Origin: Azolla caroliniana
Lineage: Eukaryota; Polypodiophyta
Assembly (NCBI GenBank): GCA_043228905.1
Contig: JBHGNT010000015.1
Coordinates: 5,766,001-5,830,000, forward strand
DNA: 64,000 nucleotides
Direction of reading: 5' to 3'
Made by a program: the position numbers and the translations under genes. The notes beneath the pieces were generated by a model. That model was not told the DNA's origin. It saw only the letters and a program-made list of their open reading frames with translations, and ran no database searches. The stretch's first letter is position 1. Each line of letters starts with the position of its first letter. This document shows, piece after piece, positions 19,676-29,544 of this stretch.

Positions 19676-20244
19676 CAAGTCGAGCTTGTTTGGGCTCTGA
19701 TTATGCTTGTTGGGGAAAGGAAGTCGGTGTTGCTTCCCTAGCTGGCAGGCTTCACAAAGTTGTACCTTCCAGCCACTAAATTTGGGCGATCTGAACACCA
19801 CTTGTTTCGATTGCAGGTCCTGAAGCTGTTGATAGTTGACGTGGCCTATCCGCTTGTGCCATAAGTGGATATCCGACTCAACTTTTTGTCCTTTCACGAA
19901 CATTGCGGTGCCACCATCACTAGAGTCAAGGATAAACATTGTCCCGTCTCTGCGCCGTTGCGCAATAACTCGGCCTTCTTCCTCGATGAAGCACTCGAGA
20001 TGCTTGAACCCCTAGTTGACAATCTACCCGACTGACACAAGATTCTTTGTGATTGTCGGGACGTGTAACACATTCATGAGTTTCCCTTTCTGCCCGACAT
20101 GGCTCAGGGGAACTTCACCGACATTCGTGATCGAATGCGGAGTGTCGTCTCCGGTTGCGTCTACTCCTGGATACATCAATTTCTCAAGGTATGAGAACCA
20201 CTCCTTGTGGCACATCATGTGATTTGACGTGCCGGGGTCGACGT
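19676..20244 (-). pseudogene. C4 pre-integrase and protease C-terminal part
   Basis: Pre-integrase frame 19939-19661: MFILDSSDGGTAMFVKGQKV, HLWHKRIGHVNYQQLQDLQS, CEACQLGKQHRLPFPNKHN. Upstream the protease frame 20263-20024 reads PGTSNHMMCHKEWFSYLEK, DATGDDTPHSITNVGEVPLS, GQKGKLMNVLHVPTITKN. The catalytic D-S-G reads V-D-P-G-T after rejoining across T2, with Ser changed to Pro. The stretch is broken exactly at ACGT (20241-20244) by the T2 insertion. Confidence 0.85.
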
Positions 20245-21079
20245 TGTCGTGAAAATCCGTCACTATGTGCGGATCGTGAGACGGAACCTCCGGGGTTCTG
20301 GACTAGAAGGATTTAGTGCAACACGTACAACACAAGCAAGTTTTAAGCATAAGACAAGTGAGCGAGACAAATCATTAGTTTATTGCAAAGAAAATCGATT
20401 CTTTATAATTTCAGAATCGTGTTACAATGGGTTGGGTATGGAAATGAGAGATTAATTTTTCAAAGAAAGGAGCCAACAACCATGCATCCACGCATGCGTG
20501 CGCGTAGTGTACGCATCCACACATGCACGCGCGTCCAACCCGCACCGTGTACGCATCCGCGCGCAAAAATCTCGACTGCGCCGTAGTGTACGCATCCACG
20601 GATGCACGCCTCTACGTGCTCTCCGCACACACGCGTCCGTCCGAAATGTCCACACGTACATCCGAAGACATCCATGCGCACGTATGTCCGAAAACGTCCA
20701 CGTGGCCATGCACACACGCGTGCGCCCAATCCTGCATACACGCATATGGCCAAAGCGTGCACACCACACAATGTACCCCAAGTCACCTTGAACATTCTGT
20801 GCTCCACACATTGATAGAATGAACATGTTTTGGTTTCCCTTATATATTTTGGGTTCCAATGTTGTCCTATCTATGTGGGATATCTCACAGTTTTGTCTTT
20901 TCTTTTCTTTTCTTCAAACTTTACACTCACATAACTTGATACTTGTTTATCCGTTTTATGCGTAGTAAAATACGCTATGAAGCTCTTGAACACATCTATC
21001 TTTCCATATCAATATATTAAGCTAATCGTAAATAATTATTTTACTAGTTTTCATATCGTGTGTGAAAAACCACATGACA
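20245..21079 (-). repeat. T2 3' LTR (internally shortened)
   Basis: 835 bp, from TGTCGTGAAAATCCG to CCACATGACA. Compared with the T2 5' LTR it lacks the stretch between GGAGCCAACAACCAT (about 20480) and the CpG-rich repeats, about 480 bp that include the CATGCA-rich block. The ends and the 3' part (TGTGGGATATCTCAC...) agree with the other copies. Confidence 0.9.
20482..20760. repeat. CpG-rich 39/40-bp tandem repeats in T2 3' LTR
   Basis: Repeated TACGCATCCACGCATGCG and TCCGCGCGCAAAAATCTCG type strings, also present in the T2 5' LTR (27250-27735) and the T4 5' LTR (41225-41625). Half-units of 39 or 40 bp keep long Cys/Arg-rich frames open on both strands; these are repeat artefacts and not genes. 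Alternating purine-pyrimidine tracts (GCATGCGTGCGCG) are frequent. Confidence 0.9.
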
Positions 21080-21145
21080 TTCATCCCCACCAAACCTACA
21101 CATCCACCAATATGTGCCAATTTAGGTGAGGTTCCTGTTTTTTAA
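21080..21145 (-). promoter_or_regulatory. T2 3' untranslated end with polypurine-like tract
   Basis: Minus strand AGGTTTGGTGGGGATGAA directly precedes the 3' LTR start TGTCATGTGG, a plausible plus-strand primer tract. No coding sequence between it and the integrase stop near 21146. Confidence 0.6.
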
Positions 21146-22312
21146 TTACTCTTCTTCAACCTTGATGTTCGAGGATACATCATCTAGAGTTTCGATCTCA
21201 AGATTTGGGGCCTCTCTTCTCTTAAAGATCTTGATCCTCTTCCCTGCTATTGGCAAAGCAAGTCGAGTTCCATCTAACTCCGCTAAAAAATAGGTTGCAT
21301 TGCTTTCTATTTTCTTGACCATATACGGGCCAAACCATCGTTTTGCGAACTTTCGAGCAGTGCTATATTGATTATCGAGACTACTATCATAGACAAGAAC
21401 CCAATCTCCTTCTTCAATTTTTCTTTGTCGAAGACGATGCTTTCTATCAAAATTGTCCTTGTTCTTCAATCGAGCTTGGCGCAACTGTTCTATTGCCAAC
21501 TCAACATCTTCGGGCCTTCGTTGTAATTGTTGAATCCTCGTGGCTAGCAATTCTTCCTGACTCATTTCCTCTTGCCATGGCAAAGATGTCCACGAAGCAA
21601 CACTTTGCTCAATAGGCATTATTGGTTTTTGTCCTAATATGAGTTTGGCGGGCATATATCCCGTAGTTGTGCTATGTGTAGTTCTATCTACCCACAATGC
21701 ATAAGGTAGTAATCGTGGTCAATTTCCCATCTTGCCATCGCAAGTCTTTGCTAGAGCTTTTACAATTGGACTATGTCCTCGTTCCACCTTCCCATTTGCG
21801 TCCGGGTTGTATGCCATGGTGAGCGATAATTTGACGCCTATTCTTGAAAATAACTCTTTAGCTTCATGCGCATCTAATTCTCCCCTATCGGCCACTATTT
21901 TGCCGACACATCCGTATCGACAAATAACATCTTCAAGGAGAAACTTACAAACTGCCGAAGTTGTTTTATTCCTTAGTGCCCGTCCTTCTACTTGGTTGGT
22001 GAGATCCTCTCTTGCTAGCACGAGATATTTCATTTGGCCCAATTCCATTGGCATAACCACTATGTCTACGAACCATTTATAGTGCATTGATAATGGATAT
22101 GTCGGACGAAGTTCATCCCTATGTTGAATATTCGAGTATAATTGGCATTGCTCACATGTTTCAACATAACTTGCTACATCTTTGTAAACACCCGGCCACC
22201 AATACTTCTCCTTGAGCTTTGCAAATGTTGCCCACATACCACGATGACCTGCCCACACACTATCATGAAATTCAGCAATTAGTGTTTGTTGATCCTGTTT
22301 CTTGCACACCAC
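21146..22312 (-). pseudogene. T2 integrase (one in-frame stop)
   Basis: One frame with a single TGA near 21721-21719 where T4 has Trp (NWPRLLPYALW). Zinc part: EFHDSVWAGHRGMWATF ... YVETCEQCQL. Core residues are present: FVDIVVMPM (D), IVADRGELDA (D), NPDANGKVERGHSP (E). The C-terminal part has KDNFDRKHRLRQRKIEEGDW, WFGPYMVKKIESNATYFL and RIKIFKRREAPNLEIETL, ending with NIKVEEE. Known role: cDNA integration. Apart from the nonsense codon the core looks intact. Confidence 0.88.
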
Positions 22313-22864
22313 TTGAAGTGGAGTTCCATTCTTCTTCTTCCGAAACTTCCATAGATGTCCTTCTTTGAGGAAGAACTTGTAGGCCTTCTTCCTAATTCGG
22401 TAAAAGTCTTCCTTTGACTATGATTCATCTTTTGTAAGAGAGCTTAAGTATTTGCCAATTTCGATGAATTCACCCTCATAATCTTCTACTTTGAACACTG
22501 CTAGCACCCGAGCACAAGAAACCGTAAAGAAGTTTACGCCAACATCCTCTTCGTTGGAGTGCAAATCTTCTTCACCCTCATACCTCGCCCTTGACAACAT
22601 ATCGGCCACCAGATTATGCTTTCCATTTATATGCCGAATCTCAGGGTTGAGGGACTTGATATAGGCAATCCATCGCAGCATTGCAATATCCGGTGAAGCA
22701 CAACCGGATATCATTCCGAGAATAGGTAGATAGTCGGTTTCGATTATGACCTCTATTCCTATAAGGTAGTCACGGTTTGTATTAACTGCGGACACTATTC
22801 CCCATAGCTCTCTCTTTACTTGAGCTTACTTCCTTTGTCTTTCGGTTAACACCTTCGCACCGAA
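22313..22864 (-). pseudogene. T2 RNase H
   Basis: Frame 22795-22418 covers SAVNTNRDYLIGIEVIIETD, PILGMISGCASPDIAMLRWI and HNLVADMLSRARYEGEED; the RNase H start (YVTVDTSPTGIGWVINQED) is in the RT frame at its right. Acidic positions of the fold (VDTS, KRELWG, IETD) are present, but stops lie near 22827 and 22420. The tail CARVLAVFKVEDYEGEFIE joins the integrase region. Confidence 0.78.
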
Positions 22865-23541
22865 TCAGATTGCATACCGATTCTTTTCTTTATCTTCTTG
22901 GTTTATCACCCATCCAATTCCGGTTGGGCTCGTATCCACCGTCACATATATCAGGGTACCATCGGTGTAGTCGGCTTTGCGCAGTGCTGGATCTTCTAAT
23001 AATAGTTTCTTTAGCTTTAGAATCACGTAGGTATGCTCATCTTCCCATTTGAACTTCTTCCTTTTCTTTAATAGTCCATACAATGGTTCAACGACATGGG
23101 CATAATGTGGAATCCATATGTGATAGAATGCACATGCTCCCAAGAATCTTCGCACCTTCGTTTGAGACACACATTCTTCTTTCATCTCTTGAATAGCGTT
23201 CACCTTAGATGGAGATGGTTTCCGGCCATAAGACCCACATAAGTGTCCTACTACTAATATTTCTGGTTGACGGAATGCAGACTTCTCTCCCGAAAACGTG
23301 AGATTTGCATCCTCAAGCTTCTGCAACACCTTCTCGCTATCCTTTATATGATCGATGAAGAATCTTGAAACTGATCATAACCCGAGTAGAGATCACCAAT
23401 GGAATAGATCGATCTTCCCGCGAAGGCTTCGGCAAATTCATCCACACTTGGACCAATTCCGGCATTTCCGATCGTCACCTTGTTGACGGGTTGGAGATCT
23501 TGTATAAAGCGTAAGGACCCGTTCTTCTTCGGCACCGTAAA
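22865..23541 (-). pseudogene. T2 reverse transcriptase, catalytic segment deleted
   Basis: N-terminal part MPKKNGSLRFIQDLQPVNKV ... SIGDLYSGYDQFQ (23535-23370), then an abrupt jump to VLQKLEDANLTFSGEKSAFR (23329). T4 has about 235 bp more here, including TMPFLDDIPIKGC, so the T2 active-site loop is missing. The rest (RRFLGACAFYHIWIPHYAHV, LYGLLKKRKKFKWEDEHTYV) leads into RNase H. Confidence 0.88.
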
Positions 23542-24361
23542 CTATCTATTAGAGTACGGAGCATTGGATGGCTCAACAATTCCCATCCTAACCTTTTCCT
23601 TTAGAAGCTCAATCAACTTTGGAATGTGAGCTTTCGGAACCGGTATCAGATTGAGGTTCCAAGGTACATGCGGCACCGTAAAAATCACCATTGGCTCTAT
23701 CATCGTCGGGTTGGTACATTCGATCTCTTGTGGAGAGAAGGCAAAGGCTTTCCCATGTATCTCAAGCATTCGGCGGAACATTCTCTCCTCTTCGGGGAGA
23801 AGGAAATCTTCCCTTCCAAATTGTAGCTTTCCTTTCGTCTTTTTGGTGAAGACATGACCTATTGACTTTCGATCCCTTAAGCTCGGATCATTGGCAACTT
23901 CTTTCATCTTCTATCAGCTATCTTCCGGTAGCGAAACCGCAACTGGCTTGATCTTCTTATACACCGTTTTATATTTTGTGTTGACTTCAGCTTCCTCCAT
24001 CAAGATGCCCCGATGATATCATCGATGATAGCGTACATGTTGACGGAGTTAACCGAAATCACATTTTGATCGTGAGGGTAGCTCAATTCCGCGACCTCGT
24101 CGATTTCACCGATGGTGTCATTAAATGAGGCTTCCTCTAGAATATGAGACACAAATTCTTCTTCTTCGATTATGCTTTCTTCTTTCAACATCTTCTCGAA
24201 GTCTTGTATCTGGCGCTTGTCCTTCTTGTCTAGTAGTGTTAGTTTACATGCGCCACTAGGTGTCACACATGTTGCTTCTCCTTGCGGTCCACTTATTTCG
24301 CTTCCTTGTGGGGACTTATGATTGCTCGGACTATTTGTGCCCCACGCTTCAATAGTGCGCT
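23542..24361 (-). pseudogene. T2 protease-RT connecting region
   Basis: Frames 23907-23542 (EVANDPSLRDRKSIGHVFTK, FAFSPQEIECTNPTMIEPMV, HIPKLIELLKEKVRMGIVEP) and 24266-24000 (KKDKRQIQDFEKMLKEESII ... VISVNSVNMYAIIDD). The first leads straight into RT and corresponds to the usual pre-RT EI-x-L-x(n)-P region; the second is acidic and not recognised. T4 carries the same blocks. Confidence 0.7.
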
Positions 24362-25519
24362 CTAAAAATCCGAGGATTCGCCTCCAAGGCTATCTCGGTT
24401 CCTTTCGTGATTAGCCCTCACCGTAAGGAATTGAACAGATCTTTGATTGTCAAGGCTCTTGACTTGCGTGAAGGCTGCTCCAGTATCAAACACGTTAGAC
24501 TCCATCCAGGACGACGTGATATATGGTTGTCCTAGGATGACGGGATGTGAAGCCGAGTCTTGCACGAAGAAGTGTTGATCCATCTCCACATCTCCGATCG
24601 TGACTTTAACGTTGGGGCAAGCTCCGTACAAGTTTTCTATGGCCTTCGTTGCCGCTCGTATCTTCCATCCGTGGTTTGTGTTGATCGGCCATCTTCCTTT
24701 CTTGTAGAATTCGGCTGACATGAGGTTGATCTCCGAACCATGGTCAATCAAGGCTACCACGGTCTCCTTCTTCTCTCCGATCCTCACCGGCGTCTCCGTT
24801 GTCGGTCTTGCCCAATGAGGCCGAGAGTAATGGCTGTCCGCCATCACTTCTTCTTCCTCCTCCTCTTCGGATCTTGCCATGGTTATGGCACTTGTTTTCA
24901 CCTCTTCTTCATCCGATTGTTGCCGCTTCCGCTTAATCAAGTCCACGATAGTATCGTGGAACTCCTTCTTAGCGATCCCAAGTAGCTCTCTCAAAGTAAG
25001 GTCGACATGACTGTCTAAAACCTTCTCCTCAAGGACCTTCCGCAAGTTGGTTGTTTGTTCTATATCTGACCTTAGCTTGTAAGTCGGCGCCACTCGTTCC
25101 TTTCCTTTCTTCATAGATTCATCGACTTCCATCGGAGAAGGTTGGCTCGATCCACAAGGCTTCATGCTTGTTTCTCCTATCTCTTTTCGTGGCGTAGGTT
25201 GGGCTTGTCCTTCTTTCCCTGCATTCCTTGTATTGGGACACTTTGAGGTGCCATCTTCTTCACCGGTTCTTTTCCTCTTCTCTTCGACAAGAGCCTCATA
25301 GTTGTCACACACAACCTTCCCAAAGCTTGTGTTATCGTCGACTGGATCCGACCATCCGGTTACTCGTCGCACATTCCGATCAGCATGTTTGAGATCCTCC
25401 AAATATATTTTTCCTTTCTTTTCACACTCGAATACCGTTGGCCAAAACCCAACTCCCGGCTTGATCGTCTTTAGATTCTCTCTTTCGACTCGTATTCCCG
25501 CCAATGCGGCGTAGTGCAT
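24362..25519 (-). pseudogene. T2 protease region (DHG variant)
   Basis: Open frame of 385 codons. N-terminal part GVGFWPTVFECEKKGKIYLE and TYKLRSDIEQTTNLRKVLEE, an Arg/Glu-rich middle (VDLIKRKRQQSDEEE, EEEEEEVMADSHYS), then the retropepsin-like domain: VVALIDHGSEINLMSAEFY, KVTIGDVEMDQHFFVQD, HPVILGQPYITSSWMES. The usual DSG/DTG is DHG both here and in T4, so it is a trait of this family. Known role: gag-pol processing. Confidence 0.78.
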
Positions 25520-25522
25520 GGC

Positions 25523-26546
25523 TTACACATGCCTTGCATCTTCCTCTTCCACGGTCTTTTTCAGCCCGCCTCTTCTGAAGTTCACTCGTAGTGGCTTTCG
25601 GGTCTCACTCGAGTGGATCATGTTGCCATCCAAATAGACGACATTCTTGCGAATCGCGTCTTGCAAGTCAGTGCACTCCCTTCGCGATTGTTCGAAATTG
25701 TCGCACACCACACATCTATACGCTTCTTTTCCCTTCGGCCCGTGTCGACCTAAGTTGGCCAGCAATACCGCTTCAAACTTCCTGGAGAGCTCTTCGATTA
25801 TAGATTCCTCCATCACTTTCTTGTCGAAATTGTTTATCGGCTTGTTAGACTCAATCGTCATAGGTGCCTTCCTCCTCCACGATTGTGGATTCTCCATATT
25901 AGTTTCCTCTTGCCATTGTCGACGTTTATCAAGACGTCTACAAGCCTTCTTCACCGCCGCCTAGTCTGCTACCAAGCCATTTGGTTGTGTTTCATCCTCC
26001 AAAAAGTTACCCAATTCACGCCGATCTTTCGCATCCACTGCCTTCAGGAATAGTAGGACTTTATCTCCATCGAGAACTCGTTGATCAACACTCGGAAGTC
26101 GGTTATACTTCTGGTCGAATTCGGCATATAGTCGAGACGCACACATATTCTTCCCTTTCTTCTCGATCCAAGACATTAGCGTATGTCGAGTCATCCGCGA
26201 TGCGTCTTCAAGCATGTATTCGGCGAGAAGCGCCTTTTTGAACTGTGCCCAAGTTGCATGCTCGCTCTGGATCTCCATGATGCGCTCGCGGATCCGTGGT
26301 TCCACCACACGTTTGAAGCTAGAAATTTGTTTGAGATCGTTGACGTCCCCTTTGTTGCATCTCGTTCCAATAGGTAGCAAGAAAATCCATGATGCTCTTG
26401 CCACCAAATCGTCCAGCTATCTCGATCGTCTGATCAACTGCTTTGTCGATTAAAGCTTCTCGATCTGTCACCTTCAGCATGTATTCCACTACAGACACCA
26501 TACCTTTCGTTAATTCCTCTCCTTGAGTTTCGCTTGTTGAAGCCAT
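25523..26546 (-). pseudogene. T2 gag
   Basis: First true ATG at 26546-26544 (MASTSETQGEELTKGM). The capsid-like part reads FGGKSIMDFLATYWNEMQQ, SSFKRVVEPRIRERIMEIQ, KALLAEYMLEDASRMTRHTL and YAEFDQKYNRLPSVDQRVLD. The C-terminal part has CVVCDNFEQSRREC, a possible degenerate Cys motif. The frame shifts near 26340 and stops near 25960 (where T4 has ADWAVVKKAC) and 25521. Known role: virus-like particle protein. Confidence 0.78.
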
Positions 26547-26577
26547 TGTTGCACTTGATATCCTTCCTACCGCCTCT

Positions 26578-26595
26578 TTCACGTCGGGTTCACCA
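26578..26595 (-). promoter_or_regulatory. T2 candidate primer-binding site
   Basis: Minus strand TGGTGAACCCGACGTGAA, 8 bases inside the 5' LTR end. The identical string sits at the same place in T4 (40607-40590). The primer tRNA was not identified; it is not the tRNA-Met form used by the copia elements here. Confidence 0.65.
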
Positions 26596-27053
26596 CTTAA
26601 TTATATCGTGAAAATCCGTCACTATGTGTGGATCGTGAGACGGAACCGCCGGGGTTCTGGACTAGAAGGATTTAATGCAACACGTACAACACAAGCAAGT
26701 TTAAAGCATAAAACAAGTGAGAGAGACAAATCATTAGTTTATTGCAAAGAAAATCGATTCTTTATAATTTCAGAATCGTGTTACAATGGGTTGGGTATGG
26801 AAATGAGAGATTAATTTTTCAAAGAAAGGAGCCAACAACCATTCAATGAGTGGTCTGATATGAATACAAGAGATAATTTTTGATGAGAAAGATCGAGTAA
26901 ACAAAGCTAGGAGTTTGATATCAATATGTGAGATAATTTGTTTCTCGAATCCGAGAGGGAAGAAGAAAGAAGGGGGAAAAGAAAAAAACCAAGGAGGGAA
27001 AAAATGGGACATATATCGAGCTCCTTGTTGCTTCTCCTCCCCAATGTTACTTT

Positions 27054-27182
27054 GCATGCCCACTTTTAGTTCGCTGGCCTCTAATTTCCGTTGCATGACC
27101 TCTGCTTTTAGTTGCATGCTTCCATTTTTAGATGCATGCCTTTAACTTTTAGTTGCATGGCCCTTGCTTTTGGTTGCATGCG
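27054..27182. repeat. CATGCA-rich imperfect tandem repeats
   Basis: Five or more imperfect units of about 22-25 bp built on TTTTAGTTGCATG(C/G). The same block occurs at 34830-34950 and 41065-41190 in T4 LTRs. The CATGCA core equals the RY element bound by B3 transcription factors in seed plants; a regulatory role here is only a possibility. Confidence 0.8.
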
Positions 27183-27249
27183 ACTGTCTTTATAATTCGG
27201 CCAAATGACACAATCATCCATAAAGTTTAGCCCGTGCGCAATTCGTACG

Positions 27250-27735
27250 TGCATCGCAACCAAACCGTAGACGCGTCTGCGCGCAAAAGTCCCGATCGCG
27301 TAAGGTATGCATCCACGCGTGTCCAACCCGCACCGCGTACGCATCCACGCGCAAAAATCTTGACCGCGCCGTAGTGTACGCATCCACGCATGCCCGTGCG
27401 TCCAACCCGCATTGTGTATGCATCCGCGTGCAAAAATCTCGACCGCACCGTAGTGTACACATCTGCGCGCAAAAATCTCGCACACGCCGTAGCGTACGCA
27501 TCCACGCATGCGCGCGCGTCCAACCCGTACCGTGTATTCATCCGCGCGCAAAAATCTCGACCACGCCGTAGTGTACGCATCCACGCATGCACGCGTGTGC
27601 ACACACGCGTCTGCGTGCTCATCCGCACATACGCGTCCGTCCGAAGACATCCATGCGCGCGTACGTCCGAAAACATCCACGCAGCCATGCACACGCGTGA
27701 ACTTCTAGTCGTGCATACACGCATATTGCCCGAAG
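27250..27735. repeat. CpG-rich 39/40-bp tandem repeats in T2 5' LTR
   Basis: Largest copy of the LTR repeat block: half-units start G(T/C)GTA(C/T)GCATCC and alternate between a type with CACGCATG...CGTCCAACCC and a type with CGCGCAAAAATCTCG. Because 39 bp is 13 codons, both strands show long open frames with repeated peptides; no protein is inferred. The tracts are CpG dense and partly alternating purine-pyrimidine. Confidence 0.9.
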
Positions 27736-28059
27736 CGTGCACACCACCCAATGTAGCCCAAGTCACCTTGGACATTTTGTGCTCCACATATTGATAAAAT
27801 GAATATGTTTTGGTTTCCGTTATATATTCTGGGTTCCAATGTTGTCCTATCTATGTGGGATATCTCACAGTTTTGTCTTTTCTTTTCTTTTCTTCAAACT
27901 TCACACTCATATAACTTGATACTTGTTTATCCGTTTTATGCGTAGTAAAATACGCTATAAAGCTCTTGAACACATCTATCTTTCCATATCAGTAGATTAA
28001 GCTAATCGTAAATAATTATTTTACTAGTTTTCATATCGTGTGTGAAAAACCACACGACA

Positions 28060-28745
28060 ACGTACCACACCTCGTCTGATTTCGGGGTGATCTTCTTCAT
28101 CGAGTTTGCTTCGTGTCTCATCACGAAGGCTGATCCTCTTTCGGCTTTTCCTTATCCTTCGGCGTAGTGCGATCGCTGCCGATTTCCTTTGTTAATCTGT
28201 CTGGAACCTTATCCGAACCCTGTTCTCTCCCAATCGGCGCACTTTTTTTAGCACACGCTCTCCCTATCACCTTTCTTGTCATAGTACCAGCATTCTGTGG
28301 CGGATTTCCCTTGCCGGTTCTCATCGCCTCGACTCCCCCTGTTTCCGGAGGGTCCAGAATTGCTGTCGGCATCACTTCGGTGCCTTCTTCCTTGATCCCG
28401 TCGGCCACCTCCATTGCGCAATGACTCGCCTCGTCTGCCAGGACCACGAGGCCTATCTCCCTCCGTGTACAACATCTTGCTATCGGTGTGCGTGCTCGTC
28501 GACGCAGTCGTGTGGTTCTCCTCTATAAGTAGAATTGATTGTAGGTCGAAAAACGACGACGTATTCTCCTGTGTACACACAACCTTTCGGAATGCTCCGA
28601 ACTTCGATGCCAATCCCCCGAGACAGATCTGCACAATTTTGCCTTCCTCGACGTTCATATCGATAGAGGATAAGGAGTCGCATATCTCTTTGATCTTTGA
28701 GGTGTAATCAATCACCAACAAGTCGCGTTGTCGTAGGTGTAATCA
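28060..28745 (-). pseudogene. C4 gag C-terminal half and protease start
   Basis: From right: DYTSKIKEICDSLSSIDMN, IVQICLGGLASKFGAF, SSFFDLQSILLIEENH, then the Arg/Gly-rich part and a ruined zinc knuckle CWYYDKKGDRESVC (C10 has CWYCGKKGHRESEC). The 28447-28121 frame carries the remainder, and AFVMRHEANSM ... DEVWYV reaches the T2 border, where the protease continues at 20244. A 22-bp gag piece (CTTGTTGGTGA-TGATTACACC) is duplicated next to the C5 junction at 28712-28752. Confidence 0.82.
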
Positions 28746-28926
28746 GTCACCAACAAGCTCAACATTCGTGCGTAATACGATGCGTAACCCAATGTGTAGA
28801 GTGGGTGCGTAAATCGGTACGCATAACATGGCCGTATCAGTGCGTAAACTGGAAGGCCGTCAGTATGATATTCCTCGTAAGGAATAATTTTGGGAGTTAG
28901 TGTAGTAGGCTCGTTTATGAGCATTC

Positions 28927-29544
28927 TGAGAGGAATGCACGCTCCCTTTGCACAACACTTGGCCACAACCGAGTCTAAAATCAAACACAGAGAAAAACGG
29001 GTAATGAATGCACGACACAATGGAGAGAAGAGTACACAAGATGTTTACGTGGAAAACCCAAACACGGGAAAAATGACGGCAGTCCACTGACTGCTAACTA
29101 TCACTATGTAACAATATACAAAAGATGAACACAGAGGCAACAACCTCTTGTTCACTGTCTTCGCCACAAGCGGCGGTTACAACAGAGATACGAACTCTTC
29201 GTCTCTTTCTCTCTCTCGCTCTCTCTGTACATTGTTGCGCTCTAATCTTGCGCCAACAAGAATGACAACAACTCATACATTAAGTTTGCCCTAAGTCATA
29301 TTTATACTAATATGACTTTTCGGCTATTTACAAATATAGCCCCGATGGACTCTCAGAAACATATTTATGAATATGTCCCTTTATCCAGTGAGCACTCCTT
29401 ACCGGGCCTGCATCATCCGGCTCTTGCCGGGTACTCGTCATCCGGTTCTCACCGGGTCTTCCGTTGTCGGGTACTCCTCATCCGGTTCTCACTGGGTCTT
29501 CCGTTGCCGGGCACTCTACATCCGGAGGGACCTGTTTCCTAACA
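28927..29544 (-). mobile_element. Solo LTR nested in the C5 LTR
   Basis: 618 bp, plus-strand ends TGAGAGGAATGC and TTTCCTAACA, flanked by the perfect 5-bp repeat CATTC (28922-28926 and 29545-29549). Removing it restores the LTR string GAGCATTCAAGTACTG seen in related LTRs. On the minus strand it starts TGTTAGGAAACAGGTCCCTC, close to the LTR at 14595-14941 (TGTTGGGAAACATGTCCCTC), and has a TATAAATA box near 29301-29310. The 29400-29525 part contains ACCGGGTCTTCCGTTG(C/T)CGG repeats. Confidence 0.9.

Larger units (their letters stand above)
20245..28059 (-). mobile_element. T2: Ty3/gypsy element inserted in C4
   Basis: Complete-outline minus-strand gypsy element: 3' LTR (20245-21079), polypurine-like tract, integrase, RNase H, RT, protease, gag, primer-site candidate and 5' LTR (26604-28059). 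Flanked by the 4-bp repeat ACGT (20241-20244 and 28060-28063). Termini TGTCGTGAAA...CACGACA (5' LTR start mutated to TATCGTG). Coding parts contain many stops, and the RT catalytic segment is deleted. T4 (34378-41933) is a close relative. No chromodomain was seen. Confidence 0.9.
26604..28059 (-). repeat. T2 5' LTR
   Basis: 1,456 bp, from TATCGTGAAAATCCG (first TG mutated to TA) to CCACACGACA. Contains, left to right, the GTTATAATTTCAG-rich part, a CATGCA-rich tandem block (27054-27182), the CpG-rich 39/40-bp repeat block (27250-27735) and the conserved TATATATTCTGGGTTCC part. No coding sequence. Longer than the 3' LTR because that copy lost internal sequence. Confidence 0.9.
16204..28745 (-). 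mobile_element. C4: Ty1/copia element interrupted by gypsy T2
   Basis: Minus-strand copia: 3' LTR, tail plus RNase H, RT, linker, integrase, pre-integrase and protease to 20244; then the 7.8-kb insertion T2; then the protease start and gag at 28060-28745. Joining 20244 to 28064 restores the protease codons ...WYVD-PGTSNHMM, with ACGT repeated on both sides of T2. The gag N-terminus, primer site and 5' LTR are missing: gag meets an inverted LTR (C5) near 28745. Confidence 0.88.

Noticed and set aside
27108-27794. Long Cys/Arg/His-rich ORFs on both strands (also 20452-20859 and 41212-41797)
   Set aside because: They arise from CpG-rich repeats of 39 bp (13 codons), which keep frames open; the peptides are repetitive and lie inside LTRs.
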